Assembly: GCA_045577755.1 (NCBI GenBank)
Contig: JAZNJA010000053.1
Location: forward strand, 1-21,632
Reading direction: 5' to 3'
Length of the DNA stretch: 21,632 bases
Source: CAMEON01 sp045577755
GTDB lineage: Bacteria > Bacillota > Clostridia > Oscillospirales > CAG-272
Part shown: positions 7,397-14,058 of the stretch, in pieces
Position numbering within the stretch: the stretch's first letter is position 1
How the letters are laid out: each line of letters begins with the position of its first letter
The notes under the pieces: generated by a model
Told to the model about the DNA's origin: nothing
Database searches by the model: none
The model's input: the letters and a program-made list of their open reading frames with translations, nothing else
Program-made: the position numbers and the translations under genes

Positions 7397-8323
7397 TCAG
7401 GTGTGCTTTTTGGGTTTCAGAAAATCCAAGAGGAATCTTTTGGGGGGCTTCTCCTCCGCTCTCGCCAGGGTGATGGCCTCGATGAGGGAGGTGTCCGCGT
7501 TGGAGCAGGGGACATTGACCGAGAAGAAGATGCTGCTGTTGCACCGGCGGGGGACCATGATCGGACTTCGGTCGCGGCCGATGATCTGAAAGTCCCGCTT
7601 TTTGAAGTAGAACAAGCTGCTCTCGCAAAAGAAGAAGCCGTTTCCGTCCTCGCTATGGGCCCAGCCCACCGAGGAAAGCTCCTCCATGGCGGGGCACTCG
7701 TCAAAGATCTTGCCGTACAGCTGGAGAACGATCCAATGGTCGGCCACCTCGGGGACTACCTTGGAGCGGTAGGAGATATCGTCCTTGGCCTTCCGCATCA
7801 CGACGTATTTGCCGTCGCAGGCCTTGAAGAAGGCCTCGTCGAAATGGGTCTTTTTTCCGTACATTTCGGGGATATAGGGCTTGTCGGCGGTCTTGAGCCG
7901 AAAGGCCACCACGTCCCCCACCTCGAAGACCGACTCCAGATTCAGCTTGACCCTGATCTTCTTCTTCTCTCCTTGGGGGGACAGGAGCTTTTCGCGGAAC
8001 TCGGCCAACGCCTTCTCACGCTTTTTCAGGGTCTTTTCATCCTCCGCCCACAGCTCCAGGCCGAAGCCCTCGTCGATCATCTGAACGGCGCGGTCGCGGA
8101 CGGCGTCGGTGAGGATGCCCTTGCGCCACATGAAGTCCGCCAGGGAGTAGTAGTAGTTGCACCACTCCTCCTCGTCGGACTCGCGGCAGATGTGGGTACG
8201 GACGTAGGTATCCAGCTTCTCAAGAGCGGTCTCCACGTCGTAGTAGTAGAAAGCGGCCTGGTATTCGTATTTCAGGTCCTGGGCGGTATCGTTGCCCGTG
8301 ATGCTGACGTTCCATGCGCCCAT
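7397..8323 (-). CDS. DUF4259 domain protein
   Basis: A 308-residue cytoplasmic protein with no signal peptide. It opens with MGAWNVSITGNDTAQDL, the hallmark MGAW...NDxAxD start of DUF4259, followed by a helical segment (YYYDVETALEKLDTYV). After a charged, probably coiled-coil stretch (about 110-130), the C-terminal half is a second, mostly beta region containing FEVGDVVAFRL and KYVVMRKAKDD. That layout vaguely recalls immunity-type beta domains such as Imm26, but this is a weak impression. The start is fixed by AAAGGAG 8 nt before the ATG at 8321-8323; the open frame extends upstream only into repeat DNA. It lies 13 bp upstream of the ADP-ribosylglycohydrolase gene, so the two are very likely cotranscribed. 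The function of DUF4259 is unknown. Confidence 0.82.
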   Translation of the reverse strand: MGAWNVSITGNDTAQDLKYEYQAAFYYYDVETALEKLDTYVRTHICRESDEEEWCNYYYSLADFMWRKGILTDAVRDRAVQMIDEGFGLELWAEDEKTLKKREKALAEFREKLLSPQGEKKKIRVKLNLESVFEVGDVVAFRLKTADKPYIPEMYGKKTHFDEAFFKACDGKYVVMRKAKDDISYRSKVVPEVADHWIVLQLYGKIFDECPAMEELSSVGWAHSEDGNGFFFCESSLFYFKKRDFQIIGRDRSPIMVPRRCNSSIFFSVNVPCSNADTSLIEAITLARAEEKPPKRFLLDFLKPKKHT

Positions 8324-8636
8324 GGGGGAGGCTCCTTTCGGGAATGCAAAATTTAAAATGCAAAATGCAAGATCAGGAAGCAGGGGGGCAAATTTGGGTT
8401 TATCGGTCTGTTTAAAACGGTGTGTTTGTGACTTGCCCGCGTTATTTGCCCTCTCACCGCTGCGCGGAGCTCCCCCAAAGGGGGAGCCTATTAGCCTTGT
8501 CGTATAAGGGAAACTCACAAACATGGAACGAAAGGCTCCCCCTCTGGGGGAGCTCCCGCCGCAGGCGGGTGAGAGGGCAATACCCATGGGTCAGCTCAAA
8601 CCAACAGCCCGAAAAACCGCCATTTGAAGTTCAACC
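8324..8636. other. Intergenic region with A/T-rich leader and repeat doublet
   Basis: No gene is supported in this 313-bp gap between two leftward genes. Next to the DUF4259 start lies an A/T-rich stretch with the word TGCAAAAT or TGCAAGAT-like repeats (8345-8372), which may hold the DUF4259 promoter, though I see no hexamer pair I trust. The rest is the REP-like doublet described at 8446-8610. No terminator with a T-run is visible for the CotH-type gene upstream; the doublet hairpins could serve that role. Confidence 0.7.
8446..8610. repeat. REP-like inverted-repeat doublet, complete copy
   Basis: Two related units face each other: 8446-8488 on the minus strand (hairpin GCTCCCCC AAAG GGGGGAGC then a GC-rich stem and GTGAGAGGGCAA) and 8534-8580 on the plus strand. 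A 45-nt spacer separates them. The right unit and its flank to 8610 match 52-134 almost exactly, including the downstream ACCCATGGGTCAGC and ACCAACAGCCC. The left unit is more diverged. The arrangement is like the paired REP units of BIMEs. Each unit forms two hairpins, and the two units can pair with each other into a large cruciform. No transposase is nearby. Confidence 0.85.
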
Positions 8637-10580
8637 TCACTCATACATCCCCAGCATCTTATCCAGGTGCTTCAAAAACTGCGCGGGTCTGGTCTCGATG
8701 AAGCTCTCGATGCGCTGGGCGGCCTTGCGCCAGCTGCGGGTGTCCCGGATCATGCCGTGGGCGTAGTCCGACCAGCGGTCGATGTGATCGCCCATGATGG
8801 GGTAGGCCTGATCGTAGGCGGTCTGATAGAGAGCCTTCAGGTAGGCGTTGGCCTCCTCGGAGGCCAGGGTGCGGCAGAGCTCGGCGAAGTCGGCGCGGAA
8901 GCTGTCGTCCCGCATGAGGAAGGAGAACAGCCCCTGGAGGTAGAGGGCATCGTTGTACTGCTGGTGGTCGCCGTAGCCCTTCACGTAGTTGGAGAGCACC
9001 CACTCGAACATATCCACGGTGTGGCGGGTGTCGATCTCGGGGAGGGGGTGGTCTCCGCTGTAGCGGTTCATGGTGAAGTCCATGTCGCGGGTGGCGAATC
9101 TCCACTTTCCGTCGGTGATAGAAACGCCATCCATGGGAGCGCCCGCATACCGCCAGACACGGATGTTGTTGTGGGGCCAGTCGGTGTTCACGAGGTAGCA
9201 GGCGGCGGCCATGTATTCCAGGGCATTGCGGAGGTCCAGCTTGGACTCCACCTCGGCGAAGATCTTGCGGTACTCGGCCTCGCTTGCGTCAACGGCCCCC
9301 GCGGCCTTCTTGCAGAGGGCGATCCAGTCCTTCATCTCCTTCTGGGCGGCGGCCTCGGAGTCGGTCTCGTAGAAGAACCAGGAGCCGCAGAAGCGGCAGT
9401 CTCGGCCGTTGGAGTGGTTCTCACAAGCGCGGGTGGTGTCCAGCTCGGACTTCACCACCACCACGTCGTTATCGTCCACGCCGTAGAGCCGCTTGATGTA
9501 GTCCTCGTTCTGGTTCTCGCGGAGCTCCAGGACGCCGTAGTACTCGCCGTTGAGGTAGACCACGGCGAAGTGGGCGTAGGACATCTGGACGCTCGGGGCG
9601 TACTTGGCGATGAACTCGTTGGAAATGCCGTCGCGGAGCAGGGTGGGGCGGTCGGGATCGGCGGCGGTGGAGAGGAGGGCGTCGTTACCGCCGTTGCGGA
9701 GGATGAGGCCGTCGTACTTCTGAAGCACCTTCCCCGCGTTCTTGCCCGCGATCACGGTGCGCTCGGGGAAGAAGGGGTAGGTGAAGGTGCCCAGACCTAC
9801 GTAGGGCTCGTCACCGAAGTAGCCGTCCTTGCGGGCGATGATCTTGAAGGACTTCTGCTGGAGAGATCGGGAGGAGCCGCCGAAGAGACGGAGGCCTACG
9901 TCCTGGGAGATGATGCGGCTGCCGTCGGGGGCCAGGATCTCGGCGTGGGCGGCCCGCTCCACCTTGGCGTGGACGTCGCGGTACATGGCCTTGAGATCGT
10001 CCTCGTCGCAGGAGAGCATGACGGTGTAGTGGAGGCCCTCGGTGGAGTCAGCCGAGATGTAGGTATGGGTGATGACCTGGCCCGTCAGCTTACCGTCGGC
10101 GTCAAAGCAGGCGGCGCGGATGGTCATGCCCTCCCCCTTGTCGGCGGCGATCTTGATGGCCTCCTTATACTCGGTGGAGCGCTTGGTGGGGACGGAACCG
10201 TCGGTGGTGTAGCGCACCGTATAGCCCTCGGGAGCGGTGATCTCCACGGTCTTGGCGCGGTCGGTGTAGTAGCCACCCGGCTCCGAGAAGGCGGGGTAGA
10301 TCTCCACCAGAGGGGAGCCGTCACCGATGAGGGAGTCGGGGACCTCGGGAGCGGCGGGGGTGTCGGTCTCGGCGGGGCCCGTAGGGGTCTCGGGCGCGTC
10401 GGGGAGGGTCATCTCCTCGCCATTATCGGGGACTTGGGGCGTAGCGGCAGAGGTATCGGCAGGGTCTGTATTGGCGGGGTCATGGGTCTTGTCACAGGCG
10501 GTCAGTGCCGCTGTACCCGGCAGAAGAAGGGCCAAAAGGAGCGCGGCGGCGCGGATGGTGAGCTTTCTCGGATGTTTCAT
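8637..10580 (-). CDS. CotH-kinase family lipoprotein with chitobiase-like domain
   Basis: A 647-residue predicted surface lipoprotein. The signal peptide ends in LTAC with Cys29 as lipidation site. A Thr/Pro/Glu/Ala-rich linker follows (30-85). Residues 91-175 resemble the chitobiase/beta-hexosaminidase C-terminal beta domain (YTVRYTTDGSVPTKRS). Residues about 185-590 match the CotH family: GLRLFGGSSRSLQQKSFKI (229-247), NGEYYGVLELREN (344-356), and WRFATRDMDFTMNR (493-506), which holds the D-x-D used for metal and catalysis in the atypical CotH protein kinases. An insert with three cysteines (CENHSNGRDCRFC, 386-398) may bind metal or form a disulfide. CotH of Bacillus phosphorylates spore coat proteins; this lipoprotein form probably acts at the cell surface on unknown targets. 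It is transcribed divergently from the DUF5722 gene. Confidence 0.87.
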   Translation of the reverse strand: MKHPRKLTIRAAALLLALLLPGTAALTACDKTHDPANTDPADTSAATPQVPDNGEEMTLPDAPETPTGPAETDTPAAPEVPDSLIGDGSPLVEIYPAFSEPGGYYTDRAKTVEITAPEGYTVRYTTDGSVPTKRSTEYKEAIKIAADKGEGMTIRAACFDADGKLTGQVITHTYISADSTEGLHYTVMLSCDEDDLKAMYRDVHAKVERAAHAEILAPDGSRIISQDVGLRLFGGSSRSLQQKSFKIIARKDGYFGDEPYVGLGTFTYPFFPERTVIAGKNAGKVLQKYDGLILRNGGNDALLSTAADPDRPTLLRDGISNEFIAKYAPSVQMSYAHFAVVYLNGEYYGVLELRENQNEDYIKRLYGVDDNDVVVVKSELDTTRACENHSNGRDCRFCGSWFFYETDSEAAAQKEMKDWIALCKKAAGAVDASEAEYRKIFAEVESKLDLRNALEYMAAACYLVNTDWPHNNIRVWRYAGAPMDGVSITDGKWRFATRDMDFTMNRYSGDHPLPEIDTRHTVDMFEWVLSNYVKGYGDHQQYNDALYLQGLFSFLMRDDSFRADFAELCRTLASEEANAYLKALYQTAYDQAYPIMGDHIDRWSDYAHGMIRDTRSWRKAAQRIESFIETRPAQFLKHLDKMLGMYE

Positions 10581-10616
10581 GGTGGAGTCTTACCTTTCCA
10601 CATAGATTTTCAGCTT

Positions 10617-10645
10617 ATTATACCACAAGCAGGCAGTATTTTTGG
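10617..10645 (-). promoter_or_regulatory. Promoter of the CotH-type lipoprotein gene
   Basis: The minus strand has TATAAT at 10617-10622 preceded by TGG, an extended -10 identical to that at 172-180. No good -35 hexamer is present at 17 bp (10640-10645 reads CCAAAA), so recognition would rest on the extended -10. The start of transcription would be near 10610, about 30 nt before the ATG. Confidence 0.6.
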
Positions 10646-10686
10646 TGACGGAATTGAAAACATTTAGAAAACATGATAAAATATAT

Positions 10687-10725
10687 GGCATTTTGATTGA
10701 CTTTTTTGGAAAAATGCCTTATAAT
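10687..10725 (+). promoter_or_regulatory. Promoter of the DUF5722 gene with an inverted repeat
   Basis: TTGACT (10697-10702), 17-bp spacer, TATAAT (10720-10725): a strong sigma-A promoter. An 8-bp perfect inverted repeat, GGCATTTT (10687-10694) and AAAATGCC (10711-10718), brackets the -35 element and ends one base before the -10. Its arms are placed where a repressor dimer would block polymerase. Transcription would begin near 10732. Confidence 0.75.
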
Positions 10726-10770
10726 GATGGTGGCAAGCTGTGCCAATACTGAAAAAGGACGGACACCATC

Positions 10771-12258
10771 ATGACTGTAAGCCGCGTTATCGCGATCATC
10801 GCGACCGCCGATACCATTCGTATTCTTGTTGATTCCCCCATCCCCGCCGACACCGAGGTGAAGGTTTTTGCCTTCTCCCCCATCCTGGCCGAGGAGGTGG
10901 AGCCGCTGACCGCCCTGACCCCCGCTATAGAGGGTGACGCGCTGGTGATCCCCCGCTTCGCCTGCGGCCGTGACGGCGTGTGCCTGTCCTACGGGGTGCA
11001 GGCGGACGACGAGCTCCTGGAGGGCAAGCAGTACGTGGAGACCATCACCGCATCCCCGCGTGACTTCCCCTACCCCGTGGTGGACACCAAGAAGGGCCTG
11101 CAGGTGGTGGACTACAAGGATGCCGAGGAGCTGGGGGTCCGCCATTCCGCCATCAACGTCAACGAGGGCGATTTCCTCATGCCCGCCTACGAGGAGGGCA
11201 ACACCATCGAGTTCGAGCACGACGGGCGGGTGTTCTACTTCCGCAAGTCCCACGTGGAGAAGATGGACGAGACCTTCGTGGGGCTGACCGAGATCGGCTG
11301 TGTGATCTCCTTCATTCTGCTCAATTCCCCCCATTGGCGGTGCGACATCGACCCCGCCTTCTGGGATATCATCAAGCACCCCGCCTACACGGGGAAGCGT
11401 GAAGACGGCACAGGTTTGATCTCTGCCTTCAATCTGGTCACCGAGGAGGGTCTCGCCTACTACCGCGCCTTCATCGCCTTCCTCACCGACCGCTACACCC
11501 GTGAGGACAAGGCATACGGTCGGGTCGTGGGCATGATCGTGAGCAACGAGGTGGACGCGGGCTACATCTGGGCCAACTCGGGCGAGATGACTCTGGAGGA
11601 GTACGTGACCGAGTACGCCACGGCTCTCCGCGTCACCTGGCAGACCGCCGCCTCCATCTACGCCCATATGCGGGTCTTCGTCTCCATCGACCACTTCTGG
11701 ACCGCCGCCATGGACGAAAGCCAGCCTCTGCGCTACTACAAGACCCGCGATATGCTGGTCTTCCTCAACCAGCTGGCCGCCGAGCAGGGACAGATCCCCT
11801 GGCATATCGCCCACCATCCCTACCCCGAGGATCTCAACTACCCCGATTTCTGGAACGACAAGCTGGCCACTCCCGACGACGACGCCCCCATCATCACCTT
11901 CAAGAACCTGGAGGTGCTGGCGCGGTTCATCTACCGTCCCGAGTTTCTTCTGAACGGTGAGCGCCGCCGCATCATTCTCTCGGAGCAGGGCTTCAACTCC
12001 CATTGGACCCCCGAGAGCGAGATCCTCCAGGCCTGCGCCTACGGCAGAGCCTACCGCAAGATCATGGAGATCCCCGAGATCGACTCCTTCATCCTCCACT
12101 CCCACCACGACAACGCCTTTGAGTTCGGCCTGAACCTGGGTCTGTGGCGGAGAAAGAAGGAGGGTCACGGCATGGAGGCTCCCAAGCCCATGTACTACGT
12201 GTTCAAGGCCATTGACCAGAAGGATGAAAAGGGCGTGTATCACTGGGAGCGTTATTGA
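10771..12258 (+). CDS. DUF5722 family glycoside-hydrolase-like protein
   Basis: A 495-residue protein with no signal peptide, so predicted cytoplasmic. The N-terminal 100 residues look like a small beta domain. From about 115 on is a (beta/alpha)8-barrel of the DUF5722 type: LGVRHSAINVNEGDFL (121-136), FNLVTEEGLAYYRAF (220-234), SNEVDAGYIW (258-267), HHPYPEDLNYPDFWND (348-363), ILSEQGFNS (402-410), and LHSHHDNAFEFGLNLGLWRRK near the end. Asn259-Glu260 and Glu405 sit where retaining clan-A glycosidases keep the acid/base and nucleophile, so a glycosidase role is likely; the substrate is unknown. It is expressed from its own promoter, with AAGGA about 11 nt before the ATG. Its mRNA runs into the hairpin array 19 bp beyond the stop. 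Confidence 0.85.
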   Translation: MTVSRVIAIIATADTIRILVDSPIPADTEVKVFAFSPILAEEVEPLTALTPAIEGDALVIPRFACGRDGVCLSYGVQADDELLEGKQYVETITASPRDFPYPVVDTKKGLQVVDYKDAEELGVRHSAINVNEGDFLMPAYEEGNTIEFEHDGRVFYFRKSHVEKMDETFVGLTEIGCVISFILLNSPHWRCDIDPAFWDIIKHPAYTGKREDGTGLISAFNLVTEEGLAYYRAFIAFLTDRYTREDKAYGRVVGMIVSNEVDAGYIWANSGEMTLEEYVTEYATALRVTWQTAASIYAHMRVFVSIDHFWTAAMDESQPLRYYKTRDMLVFLNQLAAEQGQIPWHIAHHPYPEDLNYPDFWNDKLATPDDDAPIITFKNLEVLARFIYRPEFLLNGERRRIILSEQGFNSHWTPESEILQACAYGRAYRKIMEIPEIDSFILHSHHDNAFEFGLNLGLWRRKKEGHGMEAPKPMYYVFKAIDQKDEKGVYHWERY

Positions 12259-12276
12259 CGGGTAGCTTCCCCTCTC

Positions 12277-12514
12277 GCGCCGCAGGCGCATATCGAGTCC
12301 CGAAGGGACATATCGAGTGCCTTTAGGCACATATCGAGTCCCGAGGGGACATATCGAGTGCCTTTAGGCACATATCGAGTCCCGAGGGGACATATCGAGT
12401 GCCTTTAGGCACATATCGAGTCCCGAAGGGACATATCGACCAAAGTTTTTCCGTCGATATACCCCCTTTGGGGGTTCGATATGCCTGCGGCTCGATATGC
12501 ACCCTTACGGGTGC
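12277..12514. repeat. Ordered hairpin array with ATATCGA linkers, inverted at one end
   Basis: Left arm: eight short hairpins, each followed by ATATCGA. The first is GCGCC/GGCGC (12277-12289). Then GTCCC-GAA/GAG-GGGAC (13 nt) and GTGCC-TTTA-GGCAC (14 nt) alternate, giving a 41-bp unit repeated three times (12297-12419) plus a final GTCCC hairpin (12420-12432) and linker to 12439. Right arm: the linker appears reversed as TCGATAT (12454, 12476, 12492), each followed by a hairpin: ACCCCC/GGGGGT (12461-12475), GCC/GGC (12483-12491), GCACCC/GGGTGC (12499-12514). ATATCGAC and GTCGATAT face each other around CAAAGTTTTTCC, so the arms can pair. No coding function is supported. It lies between two same-strand genes and will be transcribed. 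Confidence 0.93.
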
Positions 12515-12608
12515 GAGACTCCCCCCACCCCAAAGTTGGTTTTTCCATCATACTTCCCCGTCCCCCCGCATAGGATATACCAATTATCCACATACGGAGG
12601 TCACGGGT
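12515..12608 (+). other. Leader region before the DUF4830 gene
   Basis: This short gap contains CCAAAGTTGGTTTTTCC (12530-12546), which echoes the CCAAAGTTTTTCC at the centre of the hairpin array (12440-12452). No promoter with believable spacing was found, so the DUF4830 gene may depend on read-through or on a weak promoter such as one near GGATATA (12573-12579). The ribosome site GGAGGT (12597-12602) is strong. Confidence 0.4.
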
Positions 12609-13142
12609 ATGTTCATTTACTCCTTCAAAGCCAGCAGTATCAAGTTTTTCGGCATCCTCTGCGTTGCCATGGCCGCCCTCATCACCCTCATCGCCTTTGT
12701 CCCCGCCTACGCGGGGGGAGACACCCAAAAGCCCAACCAAAACGGCGGTCTGGCGGTGGACGCCCCCGAGGCCGAGTCGGGGGTGACGGTGTCGGTACGC
12801 TACGATAAGATCAAATCCGCCGATGACGCGGCCGGGTTCCTCTCCCGCTTTGGCTGGGTGGTGGACGCGGGGTCTGTGGAGACGCGCGAGGTCACCATCC
12901 CCGCCGAGTTCGACAAGGTCTTCGCGGGCTACAACGAGCTGCAGAAATCCCAGGGCCTGGATCTCTCCAAGTACAAAAAGAAGACGGTCACCCGCTACAC
13001 CTTTCGTGTGACCGACTACGAGGGCTACGAGGGGGACGTGTACGCCAACGTGCTGGTGTATCGGAATCGGGTCATCGGCGGGGACATCTGCTCGGCGGAC
13101 GTCAACGGTTTCATTCATGGATTTGAGGCTCCCTCTGATTAA
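12609..13142 (+). CDS. DUF4830 domain protein, membrane-anchored or secreted
   Basis: A 177-residue protein. An N-terminal hydrophobic segment (11-33) is followed by VPAYAGG, which could be a signal-peptidase site or the end of a membrane anchor. After a short polar linker, residues about 60-175 match DUF4830: DAAGFLSRFGWVV, VTIPAEFDKVFAGYNELQK, GLDLSKYKKKTVTRYTFRV, and VIGGDICSADVNGFIHGF at the C-terminus. The domain is found in Clostridia and its function is unknown. The start is set by GGAGGT 6 nt upstream; the frame is open further upstream only through the hairpin array. It lies 76 bp before the phospholipase-type gene on the same strand. Confidence 0.85.
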   Translation: MFIYSFKASSIKFFGILCVAMAALITLIAFVPAYAGGDTQKPNQNGGLAVDAPEAESGVTVSVRYDKIKSADDAAGFLSRFGWVVDAGSVETREVTIPAEFDKVFAGYNELQKSQGLDLSKYKKKTVTRYTFRVTDYEGYEGDVYANVLVYRNRVIGGDICSADVNGFIHGFEAPSD

Positions 13143-13218
13143 CCGTTTGTTTATTTCTTAATCTTCGGTTGCTTTTTTGTCAATCGTTTCGAAAGGCAAT
13201 TGGGAAAGGACTGTCAAA

Positions 13219-13980
13219 ATGGCCTCCTGGATGATCCATTTCCGCGTGGCACAGGCTCTTCTGGATGGGCTCGCCCCGGACCGCGAGCCCTCCCGCGAGG
13301 AGGTTGTGGCTTTTGTCATGGGAAACGTTGCCCCCGACAGCGGAGTCCCCGCTCCTGACGGCCGCGGGTATCTGCCCGACAAGGACACCTCTCATTTCAT
13401 GCGACGCTTCGAGGACGTCCCCGTCGGGCAGAATCCCGAGCGGTGCGATCCCCATCTTTTCGCGCGGGAGTGGCTGGTCTCCGCCCCGGCGCTGAGGGAT
13501 GGCGAGGCGACAGCCTTCTATCTGGGGTACCTCTGCCATCTGGTTACCGATAACGCCTGGGTGCGGGATTTCATATATCCCGCCAAGGTGAGGTTCGCTC
13601 ATCTTCGCCTGGTGGACGGCGCGGAGACCCCCGAGGGAGTGGCGCGGTTCTATGCCTTTCTGAAAAAGGATTGGTACGACATGGATTTTCTGTATCTGCG
13701 CCACCATCCCGACCTGCCCGCTTACGGGCTATTCCGGAGCGCGCCGCGATTTGACAATCGCTTTCTTCCCTTCTTTCCCGCGGATGCCTTTGAGAGCAAG
13801 CGGAGGGAGATCGAGGCCTTCTACCGCAAGGGAGTTGCCGCGGTGGAGGAGAGATCGGTCTACATCAGCGAGGATGAGGCCGAGACCTTCATTGAGCGGG
13901 TCGCCGACGAAATACTGGGAGATTTCGGGGATCATTTCGGTGACTTTTGTTCAAAATTAACATCCTATTCACGGATTTAG
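13219..13980 (+). CDS. Zinc-dependent phospholipase C family protein
   Basis: A 253-residue protein of the family related to bacterial zinc phospholipase C. Residues expected to bind zinc are visible: Trp4 and His7 in MASWMIH, Asp40 in GNVAPDSG, His59 in SHF, and His107/Asp111 in GYLCHLVTD. Unlike classical secreted phospholipases it has no signal peptide, starting directly at MASWMIH, as do the clostridial members of this family, so catalysis on membrane lipids is unproven. The ATG at 13219 has GGGAAAGGA 8 nt upstream; a TTG at 13177 in the same frame lacks a ribosome site. Codon choice is less uniform than in its neighbours. Its last codons abut the promoter of the MBL-fold gene. No terminator is seen after it. 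Confidence 0.85.
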   Translation: MASWMIHFRVAQALLDGLAPDREPSREEVVAFVMGNVAPDSGVPAPDGRGYLPDKDTSHFMRRFEDVPVGQNPERCDPHLFAREWLVSAPALRDGEATAFYLGYLCHLVTDNAWVRDFIYPAKVRFAHLRLVDGAETPEGVARFYAFLKKDWYDMDFLYLRHHPDLPAYGLFRSAPRFDNRFLPFFPADAFESKRREIEAFYRKGVAAVEERSVYISEDEAETFIERVADEILGDFGDHFGDFCSKLTSYSRI

Positions 13981-13990
13981 GTCGGTTTCA

Positions 13991-13999
13991 TGGTACAAT
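13991..13999 (+). promoter_or_regulatory. Extended -10 promoter of the MBL-fold lipoprotein gene
   Basis: TGGTACAAT (13991-13999) is an extended -10 element. The -35 position shows no good match, so strength is uncertain. Transcription would start near 14006. The leader then holds a 7-bp hairpin, CCACCCC/GGGGTGG (14012-14031), ahead of the AAGGA ribosome site. Confidence 0.5.
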
Positions 14000-14058
14000 T
14001 AGGACAATCCGCCACCCCTCCCATGGGGTGGACAAAAAACGAAAAGGACTTGACGATT

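Noticed and set aside
8324..8587. N-terminal extension of the DUF4259 protein through the REP-like repeat
   Set aside because: The family begins with MGAW, and AAAGGAG lies 8 nt before that ATG. The upstream residues come from repeat DNA.
8446..8610. Insertion sequence or MITE with target duplication
   Set aside because: The spacer between inverted units is not conserved between copies, there is no transposase, and no clear target-site duplication was found. A REP-like doublet fits better.
12277..12514. CRISPR array
   Set aside because: Units are only 20-21 bp, the conserved part is a 7-bp linker and the variable parts are palindromes. There are no unique spacers and no cas genes.
12399..12608. 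N-terminal extension of the DUF4830 protein into the hairpin array
   Set aside because: It would encode repeat-derived residues before a normal signal or anchor segment. GGAGGT sits 6 nt before the ATG at 12609.
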